This document shows, piece after piece, positions 17,028-26,175 of a stretch of 54,859 nt of DNA. The DNA is taken from the NCBI RefSeq assembly GCF_014201615.1, contig NZ_JACHEU010000009.1, positions 1-54,859 on the forward strand, given 5' to 3'. A model generated the notes under the pieces. It saw only the letters and a list, made by a program, of their open reading frames with translations, had not been told where the DNA came from and searched no databases. The translations under genes were made by a program, and so were the position numbers. Numbering within the stretch: the stretch's first letter is position 1; every line of letters starts with the position of its first letter. This DNA comes from Aquamicrobium lusatiense. GTDB lineage: Bacteria > Pseudomonadota > Alphaproteobacteria > Rhizobiales > Rhizobiaceae.

Positions 17028-18673
17028 AACATTCTCCCCTCAGCGAAACGACACTGAGCATCCGCGATCTCGACATCGGACTCGCAAACGGAATGCCGCT
17101 GGTGCGCAAGGTCAGCTTCGACATCGCACCGGGACAGGTGATGGCGCTTGTTGGCGAATCTGGCAGCGGCAAGACCCTGATCGGGCGCGCAATTTTGCGC
17201 TTGCTGCCGGAAGGCATTCGCCAGACCGCAGGCGAAATACGCTATCACGGCAAGGATTTGTCAGAGGCGGGCACGCAGGATATGAGCCGGCTCAGAGGCG
17301 CCCGGATCGGCATGGTGTTCCAGGAGCCGCTGGTTTCGCTCAACCCCGCGCTTCGGATCGGGGAGCAGATGGCCGAAGGGCTGCGGCTGCATCATAAATT
17401 GTCAGCCGCCGAAATCCGCGAACGTTCCATCGCCATGCTCAGGCGCATTCATATAGCGGATCCGGAAGGCTGCCTGACGTCATATCCGCACCAGTTTTCC
17501 GGCGGGATGCGTCAGAGGATCATGCTGGCCAGCGTAATGCTGCTGCGTCCTGACCTTCTGATCGCGGACGAACCGACCACGGCGCTGGATACGCTCAGCG
17601 AGCGCGAAGTGCTCGAAACCATGATCGAGCTGACGCGCGAAGTCGGAACCTCGATCCTGCTCGTCACCCACAATCTTGGCCTCGTCGCTCGCTATGCGGA
17701 TGAAACGGTCGTCCTGCGTCAGGGCGAGGTTGTGGAGCGAGGCCATTCTGCTGCAATCCTTGCCAGCCCTGAACAGGACTATACGCGCCAGCTGGTCGAG
17801 GCGCTGCCCCGGGCGCCGGCTGTGGCGCGCACCAGTCCGGCGGGAAAGGCTATTCTTGAAGCCCGTGACCTGAAGCTCAGCTTTGCCAGCGGCAGCGGTT
17901 TTGGACTGCGCAGCCACCGCAAGCCGGTACTGCGCGGCGTTTCTCTGGCGATACGAAAGGGCGAAACGGTAGCCGTCGTGGGTGCTAGCGGTTCGGGCAA
18001 GACCACGCTTGGGCGCGCCATGCTGCGCCTGATAGATACGGATTCCGGGCAACTGCTTTATCATGGGCAGGACATCGCCCGCGCACCTGACAGGCGGTTG
18101 CGCGATTTCCGGCGTTCCTGCCAGATCGTCTTTCAGGATCCTTTCTCCTCACTTGATCCGCGCATGCGGGTGAAAGCTCTCGTCGGGGAGCCATTGCGGC
18201 ACGATGCCAGCCTTTCAGCTCAGGAAAAGGCGTCCCGCGTTCGCTCCACGCTCGCCGATGTCGGATTGCCCGGTTACGAGGAGCGCCTTCCGCATGAACT
18301 TTCGGGAGGGCAGCGCCAGCGTGTTGCCATCGCGCGCGCCATCGTCAGCCAGCCCGATCTGATCGTTGCCGACGAGCCGATCTCCGCCCTCGACATGACG
18401 GTGCAGAAACAGGTTCTGGAGCTGTTCGAAAGATTGCAGAGCGAACGTGGCTTTGCCTGCGTGTTCATTTCGCACGATCTCGCGGCCGTCCGGCAGATCG
18501 CGCACCGCATCGTGGTCATGGATCGAGGCGAGATCGCCGAGGAAGGGGATTGCCACGACGTCTTTGAAAACCCCCGGCATGAGTACACCAGACGTCTGAT
18601 CGCCGCCTCGCCGGCGATAGACGCTGCGACCATGGCCACAAGGGAACAACCAGACAGGGAGGTACGCATATGA
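17024..18673 (+). CDS. Fused dipeptide-type ABC ATPase (DppD-DppF in one chain)
   Basis: 549 residues containing two full nucleotide-binding domains. The first has Walker A GESGSGKT (residues 44-51), signature FSGGMRQR and Walker [13 protein letters not shown]. The second has Walker A GASGSGKT (near residue 320), signature LSGGQRQR and Walker B LIVADEPISALD, followed by the oligopeptide-transporter C-terminal extension that includes DCHDVFENPRHEYTRR. Normally DppD and DppF are separate proteins; single-chain forms occur in some rhizobial systems such as the GsiA type. The gene overlaps both neighbours by 4 bp. Confidence 0.95.
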   Translation: MKHSPLSETTLSIRDLDIGLANGMPLVRKVSFDIAPGQVMALVGESGSGKTLIGRAILRLLPEGIRQTAGEIRYHGKDLSEAGTQDMSRLRGARIGMVFQEPLVSLNPALRIGEQMAEGLRLHHKLSAAEIRERSIAMLRRIHIADPEGCLTSYPHQFSGGMRQRIMLASVMLLRPDLLIADEPTTALDTLSEREVLETMIELTREVGTSILLVTHNLGLVARYADETVVLRQGEVVERGHSAAILASPEQDYTRQLVEALPRAPAVARTSPAGKAILEARDLKLSFASGSGFGLRSHRKPVLRGVSLAIRKGETVAVVGASGSGKTTLGRAMLRLIDTDSGQLLYHGQDIARAPDRRLRDFRRSCQIVFQDPFSSLDPRMRVKALVGEPLRHDASLSAQEKASRVRSTLADVGLPGYEERLPHELSGGQRQRVAIARAIVSQPDLIVADEPISALDMTVQKQVLELFERLQSERGFACVFISHDLAAVRQIAHRIVVMDRGEIAEEGDCHDVFENPRHEYTRRLIAASPAIDAATMATREQPDREVRI

Positions 18674-20217
18674 CCCGGAATTTTTGGATGGGATGCATCG
18701 CTGCCGGAGCTGTTCTTGCCGCTCCGGCAGCTTTCGCCAGCGAGATAAAGGTCGCCAATGTCGGCGATATGCGCTCAGCCATTCCGGCTGGCGCCACCGA
18801 TCCGGGCACGCAGGTTCCCCAGGTCCAGATCTATGAGGGCTTGCTGACATGGCGCGAAGACGGTTCGGTGGCACCGATGCTGGCTGCCGATATGCCGGAG
18901 ATCTCCGGGGACGGGCTGACCTATGTCTTCACCTTACGGGAGGGGCTGTCCTTCCATGATGACACGCCAGTCACCGCCACTTCCGTCGCCAAGACCTGGA
19001 ACTGGTATCTGAATGCGGAAAACGCATGGGTGTGCCGCGCCTATTTCGACGGCAGCGGACAGGTGAAGATCGAATCCGTCGAGGCGCTTTCCGATTTGCA
19101 GGTGTCCTTCATGCTTGCCCACCCTGCGCCGCAACTGCTGACGCAGATGGCCCGCACGGATTGTCAGGAGGGGGCAATCATGGCCGAGTCCATGGTCGAC
19201 AGCCCTGAGCGACCCACAGTCCCTGTCGGCACCGGCCCCTTCAAGGTCGAAGATATCCGCCCGGGTCAGGAGATCGTGCTCACCAGATTCGACAAATACA
19301 AGTCGCGCAGTGAACCCACCGACGGCTTCGCCGGCAAGAAGGAAGCGCTCGTGGACAAGATCAGGCTGGTGATCATCCCCGATCCGGCGGCTACCAGCGG
19401 CGCCCTTCTGGCAGGGAACATCGATCTGTGGCCGCGTATTGACCTCAGCTACGCCCAGGCGCTGGCCGCTGCGCCGGGTCTCACGGTCGACAGCTCCGCC
19501 ACGCCGTCCATCTATACGCTTGCCATTCAGACGAAGGCCGGGGCATTGCAGAATCCTGCGCTGCGCCGTGCCGTCAATTATGCCATCGATCGGAAGGCGA
19601 TGGTTGAGGCGCTGACGGAAAACATGGCGACGGCCAGTTCTACCATCGTCCCGGCGTCGTCGCAATTCTATCGCGGTACCGTTGAAAACGGCTTCGATTA
19701 CAATCCCGAAAAGGTCGCCGAACTACTCGTCGAAGCAGATTATCAGGGCGAGCCGATCGTCATCACCACTAACAAGAACTACCCGATGATGTTCGAGACG
19801 GGCGTTATGGTGCAGGGTTATCTGCAAGCTGCAAGCATCAACGCACAGCTGGACATTGCCGATTTTGCCACGCAGTTCTCGCGATACAACACCGGTAATT
19901 ACGAGATGGCGACCTGGAACTACAACCCGTCGGCAGACCCCAGCCTCGTGATCGACAGGTTCACCGGTGCGAAGGACACACAGGCGTCAAAGCTGTGGAC
20001 CAACCCCGAAGCCCGCGCGCTTACCGATCAGCTGCTCCGCACGCCAATCGCCGAACAGCAGCCGATCTATGACGCCCTGCATGAGATGTTCATTCAGGAT
20101 GCGCCCATGATCGTCTGGGGGACGGGCGAGGTAACGTCTGCCTATAAATCCAGCCTTAAGGGCTATGCTGCCTGGACTGGTCGCCTGCCAAGGTTGTGGG
20201 GCGTCAGCCTGCAATAA
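18670..20217 (+). CDS. Peptide/opine-type ABC transporter substrate-binding protein (SBP family 5)
   Basis: 515 residues with a signal peptide (about 1-24, ...AVLAAPAAFAS). The start ATG overlaps the ATPase stop. Family-5 features include QIYEGLLTWREDG, YVFTLREGLSFHDDTPVTA, GTGPFKVEDIRPGQ and the late block ATWNYNPSADPS. It delivers the ligand to the permease encoded immediately upstream. The paralogue at 7800-9347 has the same length and close similarity throughout, including IKVANVGDMRSAIPAG versus LRVAIPGDMRSHIPAG near the mature start. Confidence 0.95.
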   Translation: MTRNFWMGCIAAGAVLAAPAAFASEIKVANVGDMRSAIPAGATDPGTQVPQVQIYEGLLTWREDGSVAPMLAADMPEISGDGLTYVFTLREGLSFHDDTPVTATSVAKTWNWYLNAENAWVCRAYFDGSGQVKIESVEALSDLQVSFMLAHPAPQLLTQMARTDCQEGAIMAESMVDSPERPTVPVGTGPFKVEDIRPGQEIVLTRFDKYKSRSEPTDGFAGKKEALVDKIRLVIIPDPAATSGALLAGNIDLWPRIDLSYAQALAAAPGLTVDSSATPSIYTLAIQTKAGALQNPALRRAVNYAIDRKAMVEALTENMATASSTIVPASSQFYRGTVENGFDYNPEKVAELLVEADYQGEPIVITTNKNYPMMFETGVMVQGYLQAASINAQLDIADFATQFSRYNTGNYEMATWNYNPSADPSLVIDRFTGAKDTQASKLWTNPEARALTDQLLRTPIAEQQPIYDALHEMFIQDAPMIVWGTGEVTSAYKSSLKGYAAWTGRLPRLWGVSLQ

Positions 20218-20245
20218 GCTGCATTGCAGAAAGGAGAATGGCGCC

Positions 20246-21814
20246 ATGTCCAGAACAGGAGCCGACCGGCTGTGCGAGGCCTTGCTGAAGCTGGGCGTGG
20301 ACACCTGCTTCTCAAATCCGGGCACATCGGAAATGCATTTTGTGGCGGCGCTCGATCGCCGCCCTGAAATGCGCTATGTGCCTGGCCTTTTCGAAGGGGT
20401 GGTGACAGGTGCCGCCGACGGGTATGGGCGCATGACCGACAGGCCGGCCGCAACCTTGCTGCATCTGGGACCGGGACTGGCGAATGGCCTTGCCAATCTG
20501 CACAATGCCAGACGCGCCGCGACGCCGGTCATCAATATCGTAGGGGAGCATTCGACCGAGCATTTGCCACTCGATGCACCTTTGACGAGCGATATCGAAT
20601 CTCTTGCCCGCCCTATGTCCTCCTTCGTTCGCCGCATGGAGCGCGCCGAACATATCGAGGCAGATGTGGCGGCAGCGTGGTCCGCAGCAATGACCGGTGT
20701 GGTCTCGACGCTTATCCTGCCGGCGGACCTTTCGTGGGCAGAGAGCAAAGCTCCGGCAGACGTCGAAATCCCGGCTGTGCCGACACCGTCTTCTGTTGAT
20801 GAGGATCTGCTGTCACGGGTTGTCGCGGCGCTGAAGGACAGGGGCGGGAAGGTCGGCTTTGTTCTGTCGGGGTTGGCGCTGCGGGAAGCGGCTCTGGCTG
20901 ACGCCGGCCGGATCGCCGCCCAAACCGGAGCGCGCTTCTTCGCTCAGGGATCGAACGGACGTATGGAGCGCGGCCGCGGCCGGGTGGCAATTGAAAAGCT
21001 TTCCTATCAGGCGGCGCCCGGTCGTGCGCAACTGGCGGGCCTTGAAATCATCGTCCTGATCGGCGCGGCCGAACCGGTCACATTCTTCGGCTATCCAACA
21101 GGTTCCGGACGGCTTGCGCCTTGCGAGGCGGCAATCATCGATCTTGCAGGTCCGCAGCACGATCTGGCCGCCATCCTTGCACGCATCGCCGATCTCGCCG
21201 GCGCACGGTCGCTCCCGCCACAACCACTCGCATCAATGGCAGCGCCAGCTGTCCCTGACAGCAGCTCTGTCGACCGGTTGACTGTCAGGGCCATCAACCA
21301 CGCGATCGCCGACCGGCTTCCGGAAAATGCTATCGTGTGCGACGAGGTCATTTCCTCCGCCGGCTTCTACGATCTGTCGCATGAAGCAGCGCCTCACGAC
21401 TATCTCCAGCTTACCGGCGGTGCCATAGGCATCGGCATACCGCTCGCCACGGGGGCTGCGATCGCATGCCCCGACCGGAAGATCGTGGCACTGCAGGCCG
21501 ATGGCAGCGGCATGTACACGCTTCAGGGTCTGTGGACGCAGGCGCGCGAAGGGCTCGATGTTGTAACCATCATTTTTGCCAATCACAGCTACGCGATTCT
21601 GCATGGCGAAATGCGCAAACTGGGCGTTGAGGAAGCGCGGCGAAATGTCGGCCGCATGCTTGATCTCGATGCACCCCGGCTGGACTGGGTTCGTCTGGCA
21701 GCGGGCATGGGCGTGCCCGCAGGGCGCGCAACCACGGTCTCTCGGTTTTGGCATCTGTTAGACGACGCGTTGCGTCAGCGCGGCCCATATCTGATCGAGG
21801 CATCACTGGCATGA
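20246..21814 (+). CDS. ThDP-dependent decarboxylase/lyase-like enzyme (IlvB/benzoylformate decarboxylase superfamily)
   Basis: 522 residues from ATG at 20246 after AAAGGAG; the frame extends upstream but without homology. The N-terminal half has the catalytic Glu50 in GLFEGVVTGAADGYGR. The C-terminal half has the metal/ThDP motif as ADGSGMYTLQG ... IIFANHSYA, where relatives usually read GDG ... NN. No FAD-binding core or regulatory partner is present, so a decarboxylase or lyase of a 2-oxo acid is more likely than true acetolactate synthase. Its place between the binding-protein gene and hyuB suggests a late step in breakdown of the imported compound. Confidence 0.85.
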   Translation: MSRTGADRLCEALLKLGVDTCFSNPGTSEMHFVAALDRRPEMRYVPGLFEGVVTGAADGYGRMTDRPAATLLHLGPGLANGLANLHNARRAATPVINIVGEHSTEHLPLDAPLTSDIESLARPMSSFVRRMERAEHIEADVAAAWSAAMTGVVSTLILPADLSWAESKAPADVEIPAVPTPSSVDEDLLSRVVAALKDRGGKVGFVLSGLALREAALADAGRIAAQTGARFFAQGSNGRMERGRGRVAIEKLSYQAAPGRAQLAGLEIIVLIGAAEPVTFFGYPTGSGRLAPCEAAIIDLAGPQHDLAAILARIADLAGARSLPPQPLASMAAPAVPDSSSVDRLTVRAINHAIADRLPENAIVCDEVISSAGFYDLSHEAAPHDYLQLTGGAIGIGIPLATGAAIACPDRKIVALQADGSGMYTLQGLWTQAREGLDVVTIIFANHSYAILHGEMRKLGVEEARRNVGRMLDLDAPRLDWVRLAAGMGVPAGRATTVSRFWHLLDDALRQRGPYLIEASLA

Positions 21815-21934
21815 TCTATCGATCGGGCCGCATAATCGCATGGAATTTTCGAATTCTCCAAATTGTCGGGTTCGATTATTGTCCAGACACGACACTGAAA
21901 CCTACCGATATGGGTCCTCAAGGAGGCCGAAAAG

Positions 21935-23599
21935 ATGAGTTATGAGGCGACCCAGCTCGCAATTCTGGCAAACGCGTTCCACGCGATCGCAGACGAAATG
22001 GGAGCGATCCTGATACGCTCGGCCTTCTCCACGATCGTGCGCGAGGCGCGCGACTGTTCGACGGCGTTGCTGGATGCAGAGGGCAATGTCGTTGCCCAGG
22101 CGGAGATGATCCCGATCCACAATGGCGGGTTGAGCGAAGCGTTCCGGGCGGCGACGGCCCAACTCGATCTGTCGGGAATCGGCCCCGATCATTCCGTCTT
22201 CCTCAACGATCCCTATGCCGGTGGCCAGCATCTCAACGACTTTATCCTTTTCCAGCCGATCATCATCGACGGAGAGCTGATCGGATGGGCGGGAAATACC
22301 GCTCACCATCTGGATGTGGGCGGCGGTGGTGCTGGCATCAATATCGATGCCGATGAGCTGATTCAGGAAGGCATCGTCATCCCGCCATTGCTGATTGAAA
22401 TGTCCCGGGATCTTCACGGTGGCGCGATTGAGCGGCTGATCTTTGCCAATATCCGCACTCCAGAGCTTGGGCGCGGCGATTTTTACGCCCAGCTTGCGGC
22501 CAACCGCACCGGGGTCGAGCGGATGACGGAACTGGCGGGCCGGGTTGGCGTCAAGGCCATCCGGGAGGCCATGGCCGAAACATTGCTTTATGCAGAGCGG
22601 CGCATGCGCGCGGCGATTGCGACCATTCCGGATGGAAGCTGGACTGGTGAGGCGTCGATCGATGCTGACGTGCGCGGCTCCACGCCACTGACCGTGCGGG
22701 TGGCGGTGACAGTGTCGGAAGGTGATATGACGCTGGATTTCGAGGGCACTGCCCCTCAGGTTTCCAGCATGTTCAACTCTTCGCGCTCATCTTCGCTCGC
22801 CTCCGCGATCTCGGCCATTCGCAGCGTTCTGGCTGACAAGACCATTCCGGCGAATGATGGCTGCAATCGCGCCATCACCATCGACATGCCGCAGGGATCG
22901 TTCATCAACCCGATGCCGGGTCGTCCGGTGCGGGCAAGGATCGAGGCATCGTACCGGGTGCTGGATGCCATCCATGACGCCCTTTCGCAGGCGATCCCCG
23001 AGCGTGTGCCGGCGCAGGGCTATAATTCGACAACGGGCCTTTATCTCACACAGGCCCGCGACAACGCCCCGATGCGGATTTACGGCGATGTGTTGGGCGG
23101 CGGCTATGGCGGCGCGCTCGGCTATGATGGCGCTCATGCGCTTGCCGGCGTCCTCAGTTCAAGCCGCAACACCCCGATCGAAGCCATCGAGCAGATTCAT
23201 CCTCATCTGCGCATGCGCCATTACCGGCTGGTGCCTGACAGCTGCGGTGCGGGCGAGTTTCGTGGCGGGCTTGGTTTTTCGCGCGCCATAGAGGTGCTCG
23301 AGGACGGTGTAATCCTGAGCTATTACTCCGATCATTTCGTCTACCCGCCGCGAGGCAAGAATGGTGGAAACGATGCGGCGACAGGATCGCTGAGGGTGTT
23401 GCGGGGTAGCGAAGTCATCAACCTTCCCACAACCGATGTCGTACCGCTCATGAAAGGCGACATAGTCGAGCTTTCTGTCGGCGGCGGGGCCGGATGGGGC
23501 GCGCCGGAGAAGCGCGCTCCCGAACGGGTCGCGACAGATCTGGCGGACGGGCTCATCACAAGGGATTTCGCGCAACGGCACTATAGCGGGCAGATGTGA
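21935..23599 (+). CDS. hyuB: Hydantoinase/oxoprolinase B subunit (HyuB family)
   Basis: 554 residues from ATG at 21935 after a strong AAGGAGG. Family motifs include FHAIADEMGAILIRSAFSTI near the N-terminus, ARDCSTALLDAEGNVVAQAE, the metal-site region NDPYAGGQHLNDF, GWAGNTAHHLDVGG and the C-terminal GGGAGWGAPEKR. HyuB carries out ring opening of the phosphorylated cyclic amide produced by HyuA. The 120-bp gap in front may hold a secondary promoter, while the strong ribosome site suggests good expression. Normally hyuA and hyuB adjoin; here five genes separate them. Confidence 0.93.
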   Translation: MSYEATQLAILANAFHAIADEMGAILIRSAFSTIVREARDCSTALLDAEGNVVAQAEMIPIHNGGLSEAFRAATAQLDLSGIGPDHSVFLNDPYAGGQHLNDFILFQPIIIDGELIGWAGNTAHHLDVGGGGAGINIDADELIQEGIVIPPLLIEMSRDLHGGAIERLIFANIRTPELGRGDFYAQLAANRTGVERMTELAGRVGVKAIREAMAETLLYAERRMRAAIATIPDGSWTGEASIDADVRGSTPLTVRVAVTVSEGDMTLDFEGTAPQVSSMFNSSRSSSLASAISAIRSVLADKTIPANDGCNRAITIDMPQGSFINPMPGRPVRARIEASYRVLDAIHDALSQAIPERVPAQGYNSTTGLYLTQARDNAPMRIYGDVLGGGYGGALGYDGAHALAGVLSSSRNTPIEAIEQIHPHLRMRHYRLVPDSCGAGEFRGGLGFSRAIEVLEDGVILSYYSDHFVYPPRGKNGGNDAATGSLRVLRGSEVINLPTTDVVPLMKGDIVELSVGGGAGWGAPEKRAPERVATDLADGLITRDFAQRHYSGQM

Positions 23600-23639
23600 T
23601 GCTGCCGGCCAGTGGCTGGTGAAAAGAAAGGAGCTGGGC

Positions 23640-24362
23640 ATGCTCTACAGAGCCAGGCGGCATGACTACCCTGAAGAAGCCGGCGTCGAACTGGTGAGGC
23701 GGCTGAAATTCGGCATGGTCGTGTCGATATTTGAAGACGAATTGCAATTCTCGCACATTCCTGTGCTGCCGGATGTGGTGGATGGCCGTCTCGTGCGGAT
23801 CAGGGGGCACTTTGCACGGGCCAACCCTCATTGGCGTGCACTTGAAGCCGACCCACGCGCGACAATCATCTTCAACGGCCCGAATGCCTATGTCTCGGCC
23901 CAGTGGTACACGCCCGGGCACCCGGCGGCACCGACATGGAACTATGCAGTCGTACATGTCAGCGGGCTGGTCCGGCTGGCTGCCAGCGAAGCGGAGACAA
24001 GCGAAATCGTCGACGATCTGGTCCGGCTGAACGAGGCTGAACTGCCCGCGCAATGGCCGCTTGAAAGCTACAGTCCCGAGCGCAGGGCGGCCTTGCTGCC
24101 TCACATCATCGGCTTTGAACTCGGCGTGACTGCTTTCGACCCGAAGTTCAAGCTGAGCCAGACCTATGCCGACGTCGACAAACGTTCTGCCGCCGCCGGT
24201 CTGAAAAGTCGCGGGACTGATGCCGCAAGAGAAATCGCCGACCTTATGCTGTCCACCGTCTCGCAGGATGGCAGTGCAACAGGGGTCGATGTCACCCAGC
24301 GGCTTCGCGAACGCGAGGAAGCGGCGCGCCGTGGCGACGGCGAAACGACACAGAAATCATGA
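23640..24362 (+). CDS. PaiB-like FMN-binding protein
   Basis: 240 residues from ATG at 23640, 8 bases after AAAGGAG; an earlier in-frame ATG at 23619 is not as well placed. The pattern HFARANPHWRALE ... TIIFNGPNAYVSAQWY is diagnostic of the PaiB family, a flavin-binding split barrel. PaiB was described as a negative regulator in Bacillus, but many members look like flavin reductases or flavoproteins. The C-terminal 40 residues are charged and probably disordered. Its place inside the hyu operon suggests either control or redox chemistry on the pathway; neither can be decided here. Confidence 0.85.
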   Translation: MLYRARRHDYPEEAGVELVRRLKFGMVVSIFEDELQFSHIPVLPDVVDGRLVRIRGHFARANPHWRALEADPRATIIFNGPNAYVSAQWYTPGHPAAPTWNYAVVHVSGLVRLAASEAETSEIVDDLVRLNEAELPAQWPLESYSPERRAALLPHIIGFELGVTAFDPKFKLSQTYADVDKRSAAAGLKSRGTDAAREIADLMLSTVSQDGSATGVDVTQRLREREEAARRGDGETTQKS

Positions 24363-24381
24363 GGTTGCCGGCAGGCAACCT
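24362..24381 (+). promoter_or_regulatory. Hairpin between paiB-like and atuA-like genes
   Basis: A perfect 8-bp stem AGGTTGCC-GGCA-GGCAACCT overlaps the end of the PaiB-like stop region. It could reduce read-through to the AtuA-like genes, or stabilise the upstream message. No T tract follows. Confidence 0.4.
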
Positions 24382-24430
24382 GAGCGCCCACACGTGAAAT
24401 CGCGTTCGATACGAAGCATCTGGATTGAGC

Positions 24431-25768
24431 ATGAGACCGATCAGAATTGGAGCCGGCGCGGGATATTCGGGAGACCGGATCGAACCCGCGGTCGAACTCG
24501 TCGAAGATGGCGGGCTCGACTATCTCGTCTTTGAGTGTCTGGCGGAGCGCACCATTGCGCTGGCGCAGAAGGCAAAGCTGCATGATGGCAAAGCCGGATT
24601 CGATCCGCTGCTCACGGAGCGGATGATGGCTGTGCTGCCCGGTTGCGTGAAGCGGGGCATTCGCATCATCACCAATATGGGGGCCGCCAATCCGGTCGAG
24701 GCAGCCCGCGAAGTTGCGCGAACGGCGCGTAAGCTTGGCTTTGCCGGTCTCAGGGTCGCCGCCGTTACCGGCGACAATGTGATCGATGTGCTGGATCCCG
24801 CCAGCGAACTCCTCGAACGGCCCGGTACGGTCGCCTCTCTTGGCAACCGCATTGTTTCGGCAAATGCCTATCTGGGAATCGACGGCATAGTCGATGCCCT
24901 AAACATGGATGCGCAGGTTATCGTCACCGGACGTATCAGCGATCCTGCATTGTTCGTTGCGCCTCTCGTTCATGGCTTCGGCTGGCGCAGAGACGACTGG
25001 GCTATGCTCGGTCAGGCGACTGTAATCGGCCATCTCCTTGAATGCGCAGGACAGGTGACCGGCGGATATTTTGCGGATCCCGGCTTTAAGGATGTGCCGG
25101 ATCTGGCGCGGCTCGGATTTCCGATTGCCGAAGTCAGCGCTGACGGCTGCGCGGTCCTGACGAAAGTTCCGCAATCGGGGGGGCGCCTTACAGTGGCGAC
25201 GTGCAAGGAGCAGCTTGTCTATGAAATCCTAGATCCGGCTGCCTATGTGCAGCCCGACGTGATCGCTGATTTCACCCACGTGCGCCTTGCCGAGATTGAA
25301 AAGGATCGGATTGCGGTGAGCGGAGGAAGCGGACATGCCCGGCCCGAGCGCCTCAAGGTTTCCGTCGGATATCGGGACAGTTTCGTCGGGGAGGGGCAGA
25401 TTTCCTATGCCGGGTCGGGAGCTCTGGCGCGGGCCCGTCTGGCGCTGGACATCGTGGCCGAGCGGCTGAAGCTGACCGGTGTTGCCATGGCGGAAAGCAG
25501 GTTTGAACTGATTGGAGTGAATGCCGTTGATGTACGCAACGATACGGTGACATCCCATGAGCCTCGCGAAGTTCGCGCCAGAGTGGTTGCCAGAACCGAT
25601 ACGATGCAGGACGCAGTCAGGATCGGCAACGAGGTCGAAACTCTTTATACCAACGGGCCCGCCGGAGGCGGCGGCGTGACGAAGAGCGCCAAGGAGGTCG
25701 TGGCTGTCGTCTCGACGCTGATACCGCGTGCAAGTGTAGCGCCGCACGTTCACATTGAGGTGGCCTGA
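24431..25768 (+). CDS. AtuA-family (DUF1446) acyclic-terpene-utilisation-like protein, large part
   Basis: 445 residues from ATG at 24431 (TTG at 24425 possible; no strong ribosome site). The family start IRIGAGAGYSGDRIEPAVEL, the block DYLVFECLAERTIALAQ and later TGRISDPALFVAP, HLLECAGQVTGGYF and GPAGGGGVTKS are characteristic. AtuA was named from citronellol/geraniol breakdown, yet most members occur with HyuA/HyuB, CoA-transferases and transporters and have no proven reaction. The family is usually one chain with a small C-terminal domain; here that domain is the separate next gene. Confidence 0.88.
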   Translation: MRPIRIGAGAGYSGDRIEPAVELVEDGGLDYLVFECLAERTIALAQKAKLHDGKAGFDPLLTERMMAVLPGCVKRGIRIITNMGAANPVEAAREVARTARKLGFAGLRVAAVTGDNVIDVLDPASELLERPGTVASLGNRIVSANAYLGIDGIVDALNMDAQVIVTGRISDPALFVAPLVHGFGWRRDDWAMLGQATVIGHLLECAGQVTGGYFADPGFKDVPDLARLGFPIAEVSADGCAVLTKVPQSGGRLTVATCKEQLVYEILDPAAYVQPDVIADFTHVRLAEIEKDRIAVSGGSGHARPERLKVSVGYRDSFVGEGQISYAGSGALARARLALDIVAERLKLTGVAMAESRFELIGVNAVDVRNDTVTSHEPREVRARVVARTDTMQDAVRIGNEVETLYTNGPAGGGGVTKSAKEVVAVVSTLIPRASVAPHVHIEVA

Positions 25769-25769
25769 C

Positions 25770-26120
25770 ATGCAGTTGCGCCAGATTGCCCATGCCCGCT
25801 CGGGCGATAAGGGCGACATCTCGCAGATTTCCGTCATCGCTTTCGATGAGGTTGCCTACAAGCTGATCTCCTCTCAGATTACCACTGAAACGATAAGGGA
25901 ACTTTTCGGTGCGGTCATTCATGGCAAGGTCGAACGATTTGAATTACCGCATCTCGGTATTCTGAATTTTGTTCTATATCGCGCATTGTCTACAGGGGTT
26001 ACGCGATCGCTTGCGCTTGACCCGCACGGCAAGTGCTTCAGCTCTCTTTTGCTGGAGATTCCAGTTAAGCCGTACTCTGTTGAAGATCTGGATCGAAAAA
26101 ATTCCGCGGATAGTGGATAA
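25770..26120 (+). CDS. AtuA-associated small protein (C-terminal AtuA domain as a separate subunit)
   Basis: 116 residues from ATG at 25770, one base after the AtuA stop and preceded by GAGG. The opening QLRQIAHARSGDKGDISQIS is the standard start of the small domain found at the C-terminus of fused AtuA proteins, with the SGDKGD loop conserved. Adjacent genes and matching domain order imply that the two proteins form one complex. It is the last gene of the operon; an AT-rich spacer follows. Confidence 0.9.
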   Translation: MQLRQIAHARSGDKGDISQISVIAFDEVAYKLISSQITTETIRELFGAVIHGKVERFELPHLGILNFVLYRALSTGVTRSLALDPHGKCFSSLLLEIPVKPYSVEDLDRKNSADSG

Positions 26121-26145
26121 AATATAATATTATCTTAAATATTTA

Positions 26146-26175
26146 TTTATGGGATGTAACTGAAAATTCCATAAA
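26146..26175. promoter_or_regulatory. AT-rich inverted repeat, possible operator/promoter region
   Basis: The perfect arms TTTATGG (26146-26152) and CCATAAA (26169-26175) lie 16 bases apart within an AT-rich spacer (26121-26333) that contrasts with the GC-rich surroundings. This spacer precedes the LysR gene at 26334, so an autoregulatory LysR site is plausible. Seen only as a sequence pattern. Confidence 0.4.

Noticed and set aside
20246..21814. Acetolactate synthase large subunit (ilvB)
   Set aside because: No small subunit or branched-chain pathway gene nearby, and the cofactor motif deviates; a decarboxylase or lyase is more likely.
13203..23599. Calling the HyuA/HyuB pair a 5-oxoprolinase
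   Set aside because: The family also includes N-methylhydantoinases, caprolactamases and acetophenone carboxylases; sequence alone does not settle the substrate.
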